Positions 8,699 through 16,726 of a stretch of DNA of 64,000 nucleotides are shown piece by piece (within the stretch, counting starts at the first letter, position 1; each line of letters starts with the position of its first letter). The notes under the pieces are model-generated. The model saw nothing but the letters and a program-made list of their open reading frames with translations. It did not search any database and had not been told where the DNA came from. Both the position numbers and the translations under genes were made by a program. Source of the stretch: Microtetraspora glauca (GTDB lineage: Bacteria > Actinomycetota > Actinomycetes > Streptosporangiales > Streptosporangiaceae); NCBI GenBank assembly GCA_001570385.1, contig BBYL01000007.1:496001-560000 (forward strand), read 5' to 3'.

Positions 8699-9737
8699 AC
8701 GGCCGATCTTCGTCGTGGGGTGCCCGCGCTCGGGTACCACCCTCCTCCAGCTCATGTTGCACGCCCATCCGCGGCTGGCCGTGCCGCCGGAGACCCGCAT
8801 CGTCGTGCACGCGTACAACAAGCGGCACAAGTACGGCGACATGCGGCAGGCGGCGAACAGGCGCAGGCTCGCCGAATGGATCGCCGACGGCAGCCGCACC
8901 CAGTTCGCCGACCTCGGCGTCGACCGCGACGACTACGTCTCGAGGGCCGTCGAGGGACCGGGCAGCCTCGGCTCCGTCGTCGGCCTCGTCTACCAGATGT
9001 TCGCCGAGCGGTTCGACAAGCCCCGATGGGGCGACAAGCGGCCGCCGTACATCCGCCATCTCGACGAGATCCTGGCCATGTTCCCCGACGCCCAGATCAT
9101 CCATCTGATCAGGGACGGCCGGGACTGCGTGTCCTCGCTCAAGGAGATGCCGTGGTTCGGCGAGGACATCTACCACGCGGCGCACCGCTGGGCCGAGGCG
9201 ATCGACCTGGGCCGGCGCGCGGCACGCAAGTTCTCGCCCGACAGCTACCACGAGCTGCGGTACGAGGACCTGACCGCCGACCCCGAGCACGAGCTGACCC
9301 GGCTGTGCGCGTTCATCGGCGAGGAGTACCACCCCGCGATGCGGGAGCCGTACCGGGTCGCGGACGTCGTGCCGGAGCGCAAGACCTGGCACGTCAACAC
9401 CCGCTCGGAGGTGACGACCGAACGGTCGGGCACCTGGGCGGAGCGGCTGGAGCCGTGGGAGATCGGACTGTGCGAGGCGGTGCTTGGGGAGCGCCTTCTC
9501 GACCAGGGTTACACGCTCAGCGGGGCGCCGCAGCCGGCCCGCGAGCACCTGGCGGCCTACCGGAAGGTGGCGTCGCGTTTCCGCAGGAAGCGGTGGCAGA
9601 AGGGCGTCACCGAGCGGTTCGACCGGATGCGCGAGCCCGGCCCCGTGGCGGCGCTGCTGACCGAAGGGCAGCGCGCGATCGCGGGACTTCCGGAGCGGCC
9701 GAGCCATCGGCCGGCGCACCGAGTCGCCGCACGCTGA
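8691..9737 (+). CDS. Sulfotransferase family protein (first of tandem pair)
   Basis: A PAPS-dependent sulfotransferase. The 5'-phosphosulfate-binding loop C-P-R-S-G-T-T lies at residues 11-17, and a 3'-phosphate-binding segment R-D-G-R-D-C-V-S-S near residue 140. The TTG start overlaps the upstream stop codon and follows a GGGAGAAGG ribosome binding site, so translation is probably coupled to the CDP-alcohol phosphotransferase. At 348 aa it resembles bacterial Sulfotransfer_3 proteins. Its acceptor is unknown; the neighbourhood suggests a wall glycan or a lipid-linked precursor. It closely resembles the next gene along its whole length, indicating a local duplication. Confidence 0.9.
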   Translation: MSERPIFVVGCPRSGTTLLQLMLHAHPRLAVPPETRIVVHAYNKRHKYGDMRQAANRRRLAEWIADGSRTQFADLGVDRDDYVSRAVEGPGSLGSVVGLVYQMFAERFDKPRWGDKRPPYIRHLDEILAMFPDAQIIHLIRDGRDCVSSLKEMPWFGEDIYHAAHRWAEAIDLGRRAARKFSPDSYHELRYEDLTADPEHELTRLCAFIGEEYHPAMREPYRVADVVPERKTWHVNTRSEVTTERSGTWAERLEPWEIGLCEAVLGERLLDQGYTLSGAPQPAREHLAAYRKVASRFRRKRWQKGVTERFDRMREPGPVAALLTEGQRAIAGLPERPSHRPAHRVAAR

Positions 9738-9764
9738 GTTACCAACACAGGGGGATTGATTCAC

Positions 9765-10805
9765 ATGCAGTCGGACAGGCCGATCTTCGTCGTCGGCTGC
9801 CCGCGCTCGGGCACGACGATGCTGCAGCTCATGTTGCACTCCCACCCGCGCATCGCGGTTCCGCCGGAGACGCGGTTCCTGGTCCCGGCCTACTTCTCGC
9901 GCAAGTCGTACGGGGACATGCGGCAGGCGGAGAACCGCCGCAGGCTCGCCGAGTGGATCGCGAACGGCAGGAACACCAAGTTCCGCGAGCTGGGCCTGGA
10001 CAAGGCCGAGTTCATCCAGACGGCGATGATGGGGCCGGGCAGCTTCGGCTCGGTCATCGGGACGGTCTTCAAGAGCTACGCCGAGCGTTTCGGCAAGCCC
10101 CGCTGGGGCGACAAGCGGCCCAGCTACTTCAAGCACGTGGACATGCTGACGCGCATGTTCCCCGACGCCCAGTTCATCCATCTGGTCAGGGACGGGCGTG
10201 ACTGCGTCGCCTCCCTGAAGGAGATGCCCTGGTACACCCTGGACAGCTTCCACGCCGTGTCCAACTGGGCCGAGGCCATCGACTTCGGCCGGCGCAACGC
10301 CCGCAAGCTCCCCGCGGACACCTTCTACCAGCTCCGGTACGAGGACCTGACGGCCGACCCCGAGCACGAGCTCAGGAAGCTGTGCACGTTCATCGGCGAG
10401 GAGTACGACCCGGCGATGTGCGAGCCCAGGCACGTGGCCCGTGTGGCGGTGCCCGCGCACAAGGTCTGGCACAGCAACACGCACGGCGACGTCACCACCG
10501 CGCGCTCGGGCAGCTGGTCCTCCCGGCTGGAGCCATGGGAGATCTCTCTCTGCGAGGACGTGCTCGGTGAGCGGCTCGCGGCCTGCGGGTACGAGCTGAG
10601 CGGCGCCCCCAAGGCGGAGCGCCGGCACCTCTCCGCGTACAAGGCCGCCGCGGGCAAGCGGAAGGCCGCGCGCTGGCGCAAGGGCAACCGCGACCTGCTG
10701 GTCCGGCTGCGTGAGCCCGGCCCGATCGCGGCCCTCCTGACCGACGGTCAGCGCACCCGCGCCGGCCTCCCCGCGCAGCGTCCCCGCGAGCTCGTCAACG
10801 GCTGA
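9765..10805 (+). CDS. Sulfotransferase family protein (second of tandem pair)
   Basis: A paralogue of the preceding gene with the same PAPS motifs: C-P-R-S-G-T-T at residues 12-18 and R-D-G-R-D-C-V-A-S further on. Long identical stretches are spread along both proteins, including the W-G-D-K-R-P and E-L-R/H-Y-E-D-L-T-A-D-P-E-H-E-L regions. ATG 9765 was chosen over an in-frame TTG at 9756 because GGGGG at 9750-9754 is well spaced for it. It lies 27 bp after the first copy, so the two are co-transcribed. Its end overlaps the convergent GT4 gene by 11 bp. Two copies may modify different positions or acceptors; that is inference. Confidence 0.9.
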   Translation: MQSDRPIFVVGCPRSGTTMLQLMLHSHPRIAVPPETRFLVPAYFSRKSYGDMRQAENRRRLAEWIANGRNTKFRELGLDKAEFIQTAMMGPGSFGSVIGTVFKSYAERFGKPRWGDKRPSYFKHVDMLTRMFPDAQFIHLVRDGRDCVASLKEMPWYTLDSFHAVSNWAEAIDFGRRNARKLPADTFYQLRYEDLTADPEHELRKLCTFIGEEYDPAMCEPRHVARVAVPAHKVWHSNTHGDVTTARSGSWSSRLEPWEISLCEDVLGERLAACGYELSGAPKAERRHLSAYKAAAGKRKAARWRKGNRDLLVRLREPGPIAALLTDGQRTRAGLPAQRPRELVNG

Positions 10806-11880
10806 CGTGCTCGAACAGCGACGTCCAGCGGTCGAGCACGTGTTCCAGCCGGAACCGCTCCGCGTGCAGGCGGGCGGCGGCACCCAGCCGCCGCCGCTCG
10901 TCCGCCGAGCCCATCAGCCGTGACAGCGCCGCGGCGAGGGCCGGGACGTCCGCCGGGGGGACGAGCAGGCCGGTGCGTCCCGGCACCACCAGCGCGCGTA
11001 CGCCTCCGGACACGTCGAACGCGGCGCACGGCACCCCGTACGACGCCGCCTCCCCGATGACCAGCGGCAGCCCCTCGTGCTCGCTCGACAGCCCCACCAC
11101 CGACGCCTTGAGGTATTCGGCCGGCATCCCCGCCGCCGGTATCCGCCCCCTGAAGACGACGCTGCTCGCGACACCCTCCGCCGTCGCGTGCAGCCGGAGC
11201 CGCTCCTCCTCGGGCCCGTCCCCGATCAGGTGCAGCTCCCAGCCCGAGCCCTCTCCCGTACGGCGTGCCGCCGCGAAGGCCGAGATCAGCCGGTCGAACC
11301 GCTTGACCCCGGCCAGCCTCCCCACGCCCAGGATCCGACGGCCGCCGACGGACGCCACCGTCTGCGGCCAGCCGGGGAGCGGGTTCGGCAGGTGGCAGGT
11401 GTTGGGCAGCAGCGCCGCCTCGGAGAAGCGCCTGGCGTCGTCGGCGCTGAGGAAGACCGCCTGGTCGAGCGCGCCGTAGTGCGCCCGGACCGAGCGGAAG
11501 TGCCACGAGCCGAGGGCGTGGTCGAACGAGCCGTGATACTGCCCGATGCCGAGGTGGCGGTGCGGCGCCAGCAGGTCCCGCATCCTGGTGACCACCGCGG
11601 GTGAGGTCATCACGACGTAGCAGGGGCCGACGCCGGACAGGAGCCGCGTGACGGCGCGCCGGTCGGACCGGCGCCAGGCCCGTTCCGGCGGCGTGGCGCC
11701 GATCACGTGGTGGTCGTACGCGGGCCGCTCCACGTAGCGGACGGGGTCGGCTGACCGGTGCAGGCCGGCCACGTGGACCTCGTAGCCGCGCTCGGCCAGG
11801 CCCTGCGCGACGGTGTGCGTGACACGCTGGATCCCGCCCAGGGTGTCGGCGTCCATGCAGGTGAACAGGACGGTTCTCAC
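10795..11880 (-). CDS. Glycosyltransferase family 4 protein
   Basis: A GT-B fold retaining glycosyltransferase. The N-terminal domain has D-T-L-G-G-I-Q-R-V, the acceptor-side glycine loop. The C-terminal domain has G-V-G-R-L-A-G-V-K-R-F-D and the E-x7-E donor-binding element (S-E-H-E-G-L-P-L-V-I-G-E-A). The GTG start at 11880 overlaps the upstream gene stop in a GTGA arrangement (4 bp), so translation is probably coupled to the GT2-TagF fusion. An earlier in-frame start would run far into that gene and adds only low-complexity residues. At 361 aa it has normal length. It probably adds a sugar to the polymer or its linkage unit. Confidence 0.88.
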   Translation of the reverse strand: MRTVLFTCMDADTLGGIQRVTHTVAQGLAERGYEVHVAGLHRSADPVRYVERPAYDHHVIGATPPERAWRRSDRRAVTRLLSGVGPCYVVMTSPAVVTRMRDLLAPHRHLGIGQYHGSFDHALGSWHFRSVRAHYGALDQAVFLSADDARRFSEAALLPNTCHLPNPLPGWPQTVASVGGRRILGVGRLAGVKRFDRLISAFAAARRTGEGSGWELHLIGDGPEEERLRLHATAEGVASSVVFRGRIPAAGMPAEYLKASVVGLSSEHEGLPLVIGEAASYGVPCAAFDVSGGVRALVVPGRTGLLVPPADVPALAAALSRLMGSADERRRLGAAARLHAERFRLEHVLDRWTSLFEHVSR

Positions 11881-14726
11881 CGGGCCGCCCATTTCCGGAC
11901 CGGCCGCTTCCGGCGCCTGCGGTCGGGGAAGGCCGGGGCCAGGATCGCCGCGACGAGGGACCGGGCGAACGACGGACGCGGGACCACGGCCCCGGCGAAG
12001 AACGCGTCGACGACGCGGGCCGCCGCCTCTCCCGTCTCCCGGGCGCACCACATCCGGCGGAAGGCCGCGTATCGCTCCGCGTACCGGGCGTGCCAGGCCG
12101 CGTGTGGCGCCGCGTGCTGTGCGCCGTGTGGTGCCGCGTGTGGTGGCGGTCCGAGGTCGCGCAGCACGCGGACGAGCTCATCCGTGGTGGTGACGCACGG
12201 GCCGGGGGCGATCTCGGGCAGGTCGTGGTGGACACCGCGCTCGGCCCGGCGGTACTCCTCCCAGTCGTCGGCGAAGAGCACGATCGGCTTGCCGGTGACC
12301 GCGAAATCGCACATCACCGACGAGTAGTCCGTCAGCAGCACGTCCGCGGCCAGGATCAGATCGTTGATCTCGGGATAGCCGCCCGCGGGCCGGACGAAGT
12401 GGCGCAGCCGCTCGGGCACCGCGAACCGCTCCACCGGGTGGGTACGCAGGACCAGCACCCATTCCGGGTACAGCTCGGCCGCCAGCCGGTCGAGGTCCGC
12501 CCGGACCGACCGGCCGGAGAGCTTCGCGCGGTCCCGGTAGGTCGGCGCGTACAGCAGGATCCGGGCCCCCTCACCGATCTCCAGTCGTTTCCTGGCCCGC
12601 GCCGCCGCCGCGGCGTCCCCGCGTACCAGCACGTCGCAGCGCGGCGAGCCGTACCGCAGCAGCGGGCCGGAGTACTCGTTGGCGGGCAGGAAGATCCGCT
12701 CGAACTCCGCGCTGGGGGCGACCAGGGCGTCCCAGCGGGCTACGTTCGCCCGCCACTCCTCGCGCGGGCCGGGGAAGTCTCCCCTGAGGTCCGGCGAGTT
12801 CAGCCCGACCGACTTGGAGCCCTGACCGTGCCAGGTCTGCAGGTAGCGGGTGCCGGGCGGCTTGGGGAAGCCCAGCGGCATGCCGTGGCTGTCCACCCAC
12901 CAGCCGGCCCGCGCCATCGTCCACAGGTAACGCCAGCTCATCCGCCGGACCTTGGTCACGTCGCCGGGGAAGTTGCGCCGGTTCGCGGACACCGACCAGA
13001 CCGCCTTGAGCGGCAGCTTCCTGCGGCGGACCTCCTCGTGGACATACCGGGGATGCCCGGTGTAGCCCCTGCCGCAGTCGGACTCGAACAGCACGAGGTC
13101 ACGCCGCCGGGGGACGACCCGGATCAGTCCCCTGTAGATCCGCAGCTTGAGGTTCCGGTACCCCGGATGCCCGATGATCCTTCTGCGCAGGGCGAGCAGC
13201 CGCGGCACCACGTGCCGGAGCGGGCCGCGCCGCTCCCACACCGTGCGCAGCAGGGCGCTGTCGCCCGCCGGCCGTACGGTCACGCGGTGCGTCGCCGTGG
13301 ACGCCGTGAGCGGCGGCATCGAGGGGTCGGCGAGGAGGGGGTCGCCGGTGGTGTGCCCGTCCGCCCTGGTGAAGGACACCTTCGGGTCATGGGCACCGGC
13401 CCACCAGAACGCGCGGGGGTTCGCCCCCGACAGATCCACGTCGGCCCGGATGAGGTACCCGCCGTCCGCGTGCTCGTGTGGCGAGAGCCGTACACGATGG
13501 GGGCCGAAGACGAGGTGGGCCACCGACGGGTGGCGGTCGAGCACCGAGAACGGGTCGTAGGTGCGGATCGTGAGGGAGAGGACGGAACCCTTCACGGACG
13601 CCTCGGTGACCTCGTGCCTGATCCGGGTGGCGGTGAACGGCAGTTCGGCGAGCCGCATGGCCGTGATGTCGAGGGCGGGGTCGGCCTCGCGTCCCCAGTA
13701 GGTCCGGCCGTCCCGCGTGAGCGCCTCGCGGGGGGCGGCCCGCGCGCCGGTGAGCGAGCGCGCCGCCACGCGCAGGTCGTCGACCCGGTCCGCGAGGATG
13801 AGCGCGGCGCACACCCGGACCATCGGTTCCGCCCGGTCCAGGACCCCGGGTTCGAGTGCCGCGAGGTACGGACGGACCACGGCGGCGAACTTCTTGGCCC
13901 ACACCGCGTCGAACCTCGGCAGCGCGTTGAGGTAGACCCGGAGGTCCTGGGTGACGAACCGGTGCTGCCGCTCGGGCACGAGACAGTCCAGGCCGCCGCG
14001 CCGGAGTATCCGGTCGGCGGCCTCCGCCGCGACCACCCGATGCCGCGCGTTCTCGATCGCGCCGAGGCGGAGCGAGATGGACGCGTCGCCGCCGGGCGCG
14101 CGGTGCCACAGATAGACCGGCCACGGTACGACGGCGAACAGCCTCGCCGCGCGGTAGAGGGCGGCAGTGAAGATGTGGTCCTCGTAGAGCACGTCCTCGC
14201 GGAACCGCAGGCCGTGCTCGCGCAGGAAGTCGAGCCGGTAGAGCTTGTTGGTGGAGAACCCGTCGAAGAACATCGCGGGGTCGGCGGCGATCCCGGGGAC
14301 GACCCGCCGCCTGCGGAAGAGCGAGGGATAGTAGGGCGCCGTCCTCCCGGTCTCCTCGAACAGGCGCGAGATCTGGCCGGTGACGAAGTCGGCGCCGGTC
14401 CGCTCGATCTCGGCGAGCAGGCTCTTGCAGGCGTGCCGCGGCAGCTCGTCGTCGCTGTCCAGGAACATGATGTACGGCGCGCGGGCCGCGGCCATTCCGG
14501 CGTTGCGCGGAGCCCCGCAGCCGCCGCTGTTGGACCTGCGGCGGATGTACCTGACCCGGGGCATGTCGCGGACCGCCCGGTCGGTGCCGTCGGTGCTCGC
14601 GTCGTCCACGACGATGATCTCAAGGTTGCGCAGCGACTGGTGGACGAGCGAGTCGACCGCTCTGGGGAGCCTGGCGGCGTCGTTGTAGGTGATTACGACC
14701 ACGGTCACATCCGGCCGCACCGCCAT
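11877..14726 (-). CDS. Bifunctional GT2 glycosyltransferase / CDP-glycerol glycerophosphotransferase
   Basis: This is the third TagF-like protein of the locus. Residues 1 to about 230 form a GT2 domain (T-V-V-V-I-T-Y-N, V-D-D-A-S-T-D, D-S-D-D). The C-terminal 400 residues form the polymerase domain, with Q-T-W-H-G-Q-G-S-K-S-V, R-T-H-P and D-Y-S-S-V-M-C-D-F. The G-Q-G-S-K variant around the catalytic histidine differs from G-T-P-L-K in the plus-strand paralogue, so it may use another donor or acceptor. The ATG start follows a run of G residues acting as ribosome binding site. The His/Ala-rich C-terminal stretch (12098-12147) is encoded by degenerate short repeats. It is coupled by a 4-bp overlap to the GT4 gene. 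Confidence 0.9.
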   Translation of the reverse strand: MAVRPDVTVVVITYNDAARLPRAVDSLVHQSLRNLEIIVVDDASTDGTDRAVRDMPRVRYIRRRSNSGGCGAPRNAGMAAARAPYIMFLDSDDELPRHACKSLLAEIERTGADFVTGQISRLFEETGRTAPYYPSLFRRRRVVPGIAADPAMFFDGFSTNKLYRLDFLREHGLRFREDVLYEDHIFTAALYRAARLFAVVPWPVYLWHRAPGGDASISLRLGAIENARHRVVAAEAADRILRRGGLDCLVPERQHRFVTQDLRVYLNALPRFDAVWAKKFAAVVRPYLAALEPGVLDRAEPMVRVCAALILADRVDDLRVAARSLTGARAAPREALTRDGRTYWGREADPALDITAMRLAELPFTATRIRHEVTEASVKGSVLSLTIRTYDPFSVLDRHPSVAHLVFGPHRVRLSPHEHADGGYLIRADVDLSGANPRAFWWAGAHDPKVSFTRADGHTTGDPLLADPSMPPLTASTATHRVTVRPAGDSALLRTVWERRGPLRHVVPRLLALRRRIIGHPGYRNLKLRIYRGLIRVVPRRRDLVLFESDCGRGYTGHPRYVHEEVRRRKLPLKAVWSVSANRRNFPGDVTKVRRMSWRYLWTMARAGWWVDSHGMPLGFPKPPGTRYLQTWHGQGSKSVGLNSPDLRGDFPGPREEWRANVARWDALVAPSAEFERIFLPANEYSGPLLRYGSPRCDVLVRGDAAAAARARKRLEIGEGARILLYAPTYRDRAKLSGRSVRADLDRLAAELYPEWVLVLRTHPVERFAVPERLRHFVRPAGGYPEINDLILAADVLLTDYSSVMCDFAVTGKPIVLFADDWEEYRRAERGVHHDLPEIAPGPCVTTTDELVRVLRDLGPPPHAAPHGAQHAAPHAAWHARYAERYAAFRRMWCARETGEAAARVVDAFFAGAVVPRPSFARSLVAAILAPAFPDRRRRKRPVRKWAAR

Positions 14727-14823
14727 GCGAACCCCCCGAACGCCGGTTCTGACACTCGGGGTGTTCCCTCACGTCTTAGTGGCTTGTCCCGGCTCGAGAG
14801 AAGATGACGGGATTTTTGCTGGT

Positions 14824-15702
14824 TTAGCGGGAGAAGCGGCGGCGGATCAGATAGATCACGAGGGCGACGCCGGCCAGCGCGCCCACCACGGGGACCAGCC
14901 GCTTGAGCAGCGGTGCTCCGGCGACACGCAGCAGGTCGAGGGCCTCCTCGTCGGCCGTCCTCGACGCCTTCGCCGCCCGCGCCGTACGCGTCCCGGCCGG
15001 AGGCTCGGGCGGGGACGGCACCGCCGCCAGGTGCCGGTGCGGCGTCGGCGCGGCGGCCGGGGCGGGCTCGCCGCGCCCGCCGGGTTCACCGGTTTCCTCA
15101 AGGGTGGCGCCTTCCGCTTCCAGAGCCGCCTCGGGAGCGCCGGTCTCCTCGGGGCCGGTCTCCTCGGGCCGCGCCGCGCCGCCGTCGCCCTGGACAGGCG
15201 CGGGTCCGGTGGACGCGACGGGAACGGCCGCGACCACCCCCCGGGCTCCAGCTCCCTCCTCCAGGAGGGCGGCGAGGTTCCCGGCGAAGCGGTCGATCAG
15301 CTTGGCGCCGACCTCCGCCATGACACCCCGGCCGAACTGGGCGGGCCGCCCGGTGACGTTGAACGACGTCTCCACCCGCACCCGGGTGTGGTCGCCCTCG
15401 GGGATCAGCTTCGCGTGGACCGTGGCTCCCGCCGTACCGGCTCCGCGAGCCTCCTTGCCGGACGCCTTGAGCGTCAGCGTGCGCGCGTCCTGGTCGACGT
15501 CCTCGAACGACGCCCTGCCCTGGTAGGTCACGGTTATCGGGCCGACCTTGACCCGCATGCCGCCGGTGAAACTGTCGCCCTCGACGGACTGGAGCGTCGC
15601 TCCCGGCAGGCACGGCGCGACCCGCTCGACGTCCAGCAGTACCGGCCACGCCCGCTCGACCGGGACCGGCACCGTGAACTCGTGCTCGAACCGCATTGCC
15701 AT
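14824..15702 (-). CDS. CoxG-like SRPBCC domain protein with C-terminal membrane anchor
   Basis: Residues 1 to about 150 form an SRPBCC (START-like) domain of the carbon-monoxide-dehydrogenase subunit G family. It begins R-F-E-H-E-F-T-V-P-V-P and carries the C-L-P-G-A and S-V-E-G-D-S-F motifs. A Pro/Ala/Glu-rich disordered stretch of about 100 residues follows, then one hydrophobic helix at about 265-285 and a basic tail, so the protein is probably tethered to the membrane. In CO dehydrogenase systems CoxG recruits the enzyme to the membrane. ATG 15702 is preferred because GGAG lies seven bases upstream; a longer in-frame form adds residues unrelated to the family. It is last in the molybdenum-hydroxylase gene run, after a hairpin. 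Confidence 0.85.
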   Translation of the reverse strand: MAMRFEHEFTVPVPVERAWPVLLDVERVAPCLPGATLQSVEGDSFTGGMRVKVGPITVTYQGRASFEDVDQDARTLTLKASGKEARGAGTAGATVHAKLIPEGDHTRVRVETSFNVTGRPAQFGRGVMAEVGAKLIDRFAGNLAALLEEGAGARGVVAAVPVASTGPAPVQGDGGAARPEETGPEETGAPEAALEAEGATLEETGEPGGRGEPAPAAAPTPHRHLAAVPSPPEPPAGTRTARAAKASRTADEEALDLLRVAGAPLLKRLVPVVGALAGVALVIYLIRRRFSR

Positions 15703-15807
15703 GGGACGACTCCGTTCCGTCGGCTGCGCCAGCCCTTCCATCTGCGACAGTACGACCCGGGTGCCCGTCGCCGCCACAGGATGAACGGGACGGCGGTGCC
15801 GGGGCAC

Positions 15808-15836
15808 CCGGGGGCGTCGGCACGCGGCGCCCCCGG
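15808..15836 (-). terminator. Hairpin between the FAD subunit and CoxG-like genes
   Basis: CCGGGGGCG and CGCCCCCGG form a 9-bp stem with an 11-nt loop, in the 160-bp gap before the CoxG-like gene. There is no U-tract. It may be a partial terminator that lowers expression of the last gene. Confidence 0.5.
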
Positions 15837-15862
15837 CCCGCTCGCGCGGGCACCGCGCAGGG

Positions 15863-16726
15863 TCAGCCGGTGCCCGCCGCGGCGAGGAGCGCCCGGTGGG
15901 TGAGCACCCGGGCCAGATGCCTGCGGTAGTCCGGCCGCGCGTGGAGATCGGCCGGCGGCTCGGTGTCCTCGTCCGCCCGCGAGGCCGCCGCGCGAAGTGC
16001 TCCGTTCGCGCCGAGTTCGGCGCCGCGCACGGACTCCTCCACCCCGGTCGCGCGGACGGGTGTCGCCCCCATGTTGGTCAGCGCGACCCGCGCCTCCTCG
16101 ATGGCACCGTTCGACCGGCGTACCGCCGCCGCGACGCCGACGATCGCCCACGCCTGGGCCGTACGGTGGAACTTCTCGTAGTGGAAGCCCCATCCCGGGC
16201 CGAGCTTGGGCACCCTGATCCCGGTGAGGATCTCCCCGGGGTCGAGCGCGGTCTCCAGATAGTCGAGGAAGAAGTCCGCCGCGGGGATCACGCGTTCCCC
16301 GCCGGCCGACCTGGCCACGAACTCCATGTCCAGCGCACGCGCCACGGCCGGGAGGTCCCCGGCCGGATCGGCGTGCGCCAGCGAGCCGCCGAGCGTGCCG
16401 CGATGCCGTACGGCGGGGTCGGCGACGGTCGCCGTCGCGAGCGCGACCAGCGGGCAGTGCTCCCGCACGATCGGCGAGGTGACGACGTCGTAGTGCGTCG
16501 TCATGGCGCCGATCAGGACGTGGTCGCCCCGGTCGGCGACGCCCCGCAGCTCCTCGACGCGGCCCAGGTCGACGAGCGTGCCGGGATAGGCGAGCCGCAG
16601 CCGCAGCAGCGGCAGCAGCGACTGGCCCCCGGCGAGGACCTTGGCCTCCTCGCCCTGGTCGTGGAGCGTCTCCAGGGCCTCGTCCAGCGACGACGGCCGC
16701 ACGTAGTCGAACGACGCGGGGATCAC
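15863..16726 (-). CDS. Molybdenum hydroxylase FAD-binding subunit (CoxM type)
   Basis: The medium subunit of a xanthine oxidase/CO dehydrogenase-type enzyme. It binds FAD and passes electrons from the Fe-S subunit to the acceptor. The FAD motifs A-G-G-Q-S (32-36) and T-L-G-G-S (111-115) are present in the expected positions, and the length of 287 aa is typical. The GTG start at 16726 overlaps the large-subunit stop by 4 bp and is preceded by an excellent AAGGAGGT ribosome binding site, so stoichiometric coupled translation is expected. Electron acceptor and substrate are not evident. Confidence 0.92.
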   Translation of the reverse strand: MIPASFDYVRPSSLDEALETLHDQGEEAKVLAGGQSLLPLLRLRLAYPGTLVDLGRVEELRGVADRGDHVLIGAMTTHYDVVTSPIVREHCPLVALATATVADPAVRHRGTLGGSLAHADPAGDLPAVARALDMEFVARSAGGERVIPAADFFLDYLETALDPGEILTGIRVPKLGPGWGFHYEKFHRTAQAWAIVGVAAAVRRSNGAIEEARVALTNMGATPVRATGVEESVRGAELGANGALRAAASRADEDTEPPADLHARPDYRRHLARVLTHRALLAAAGTG

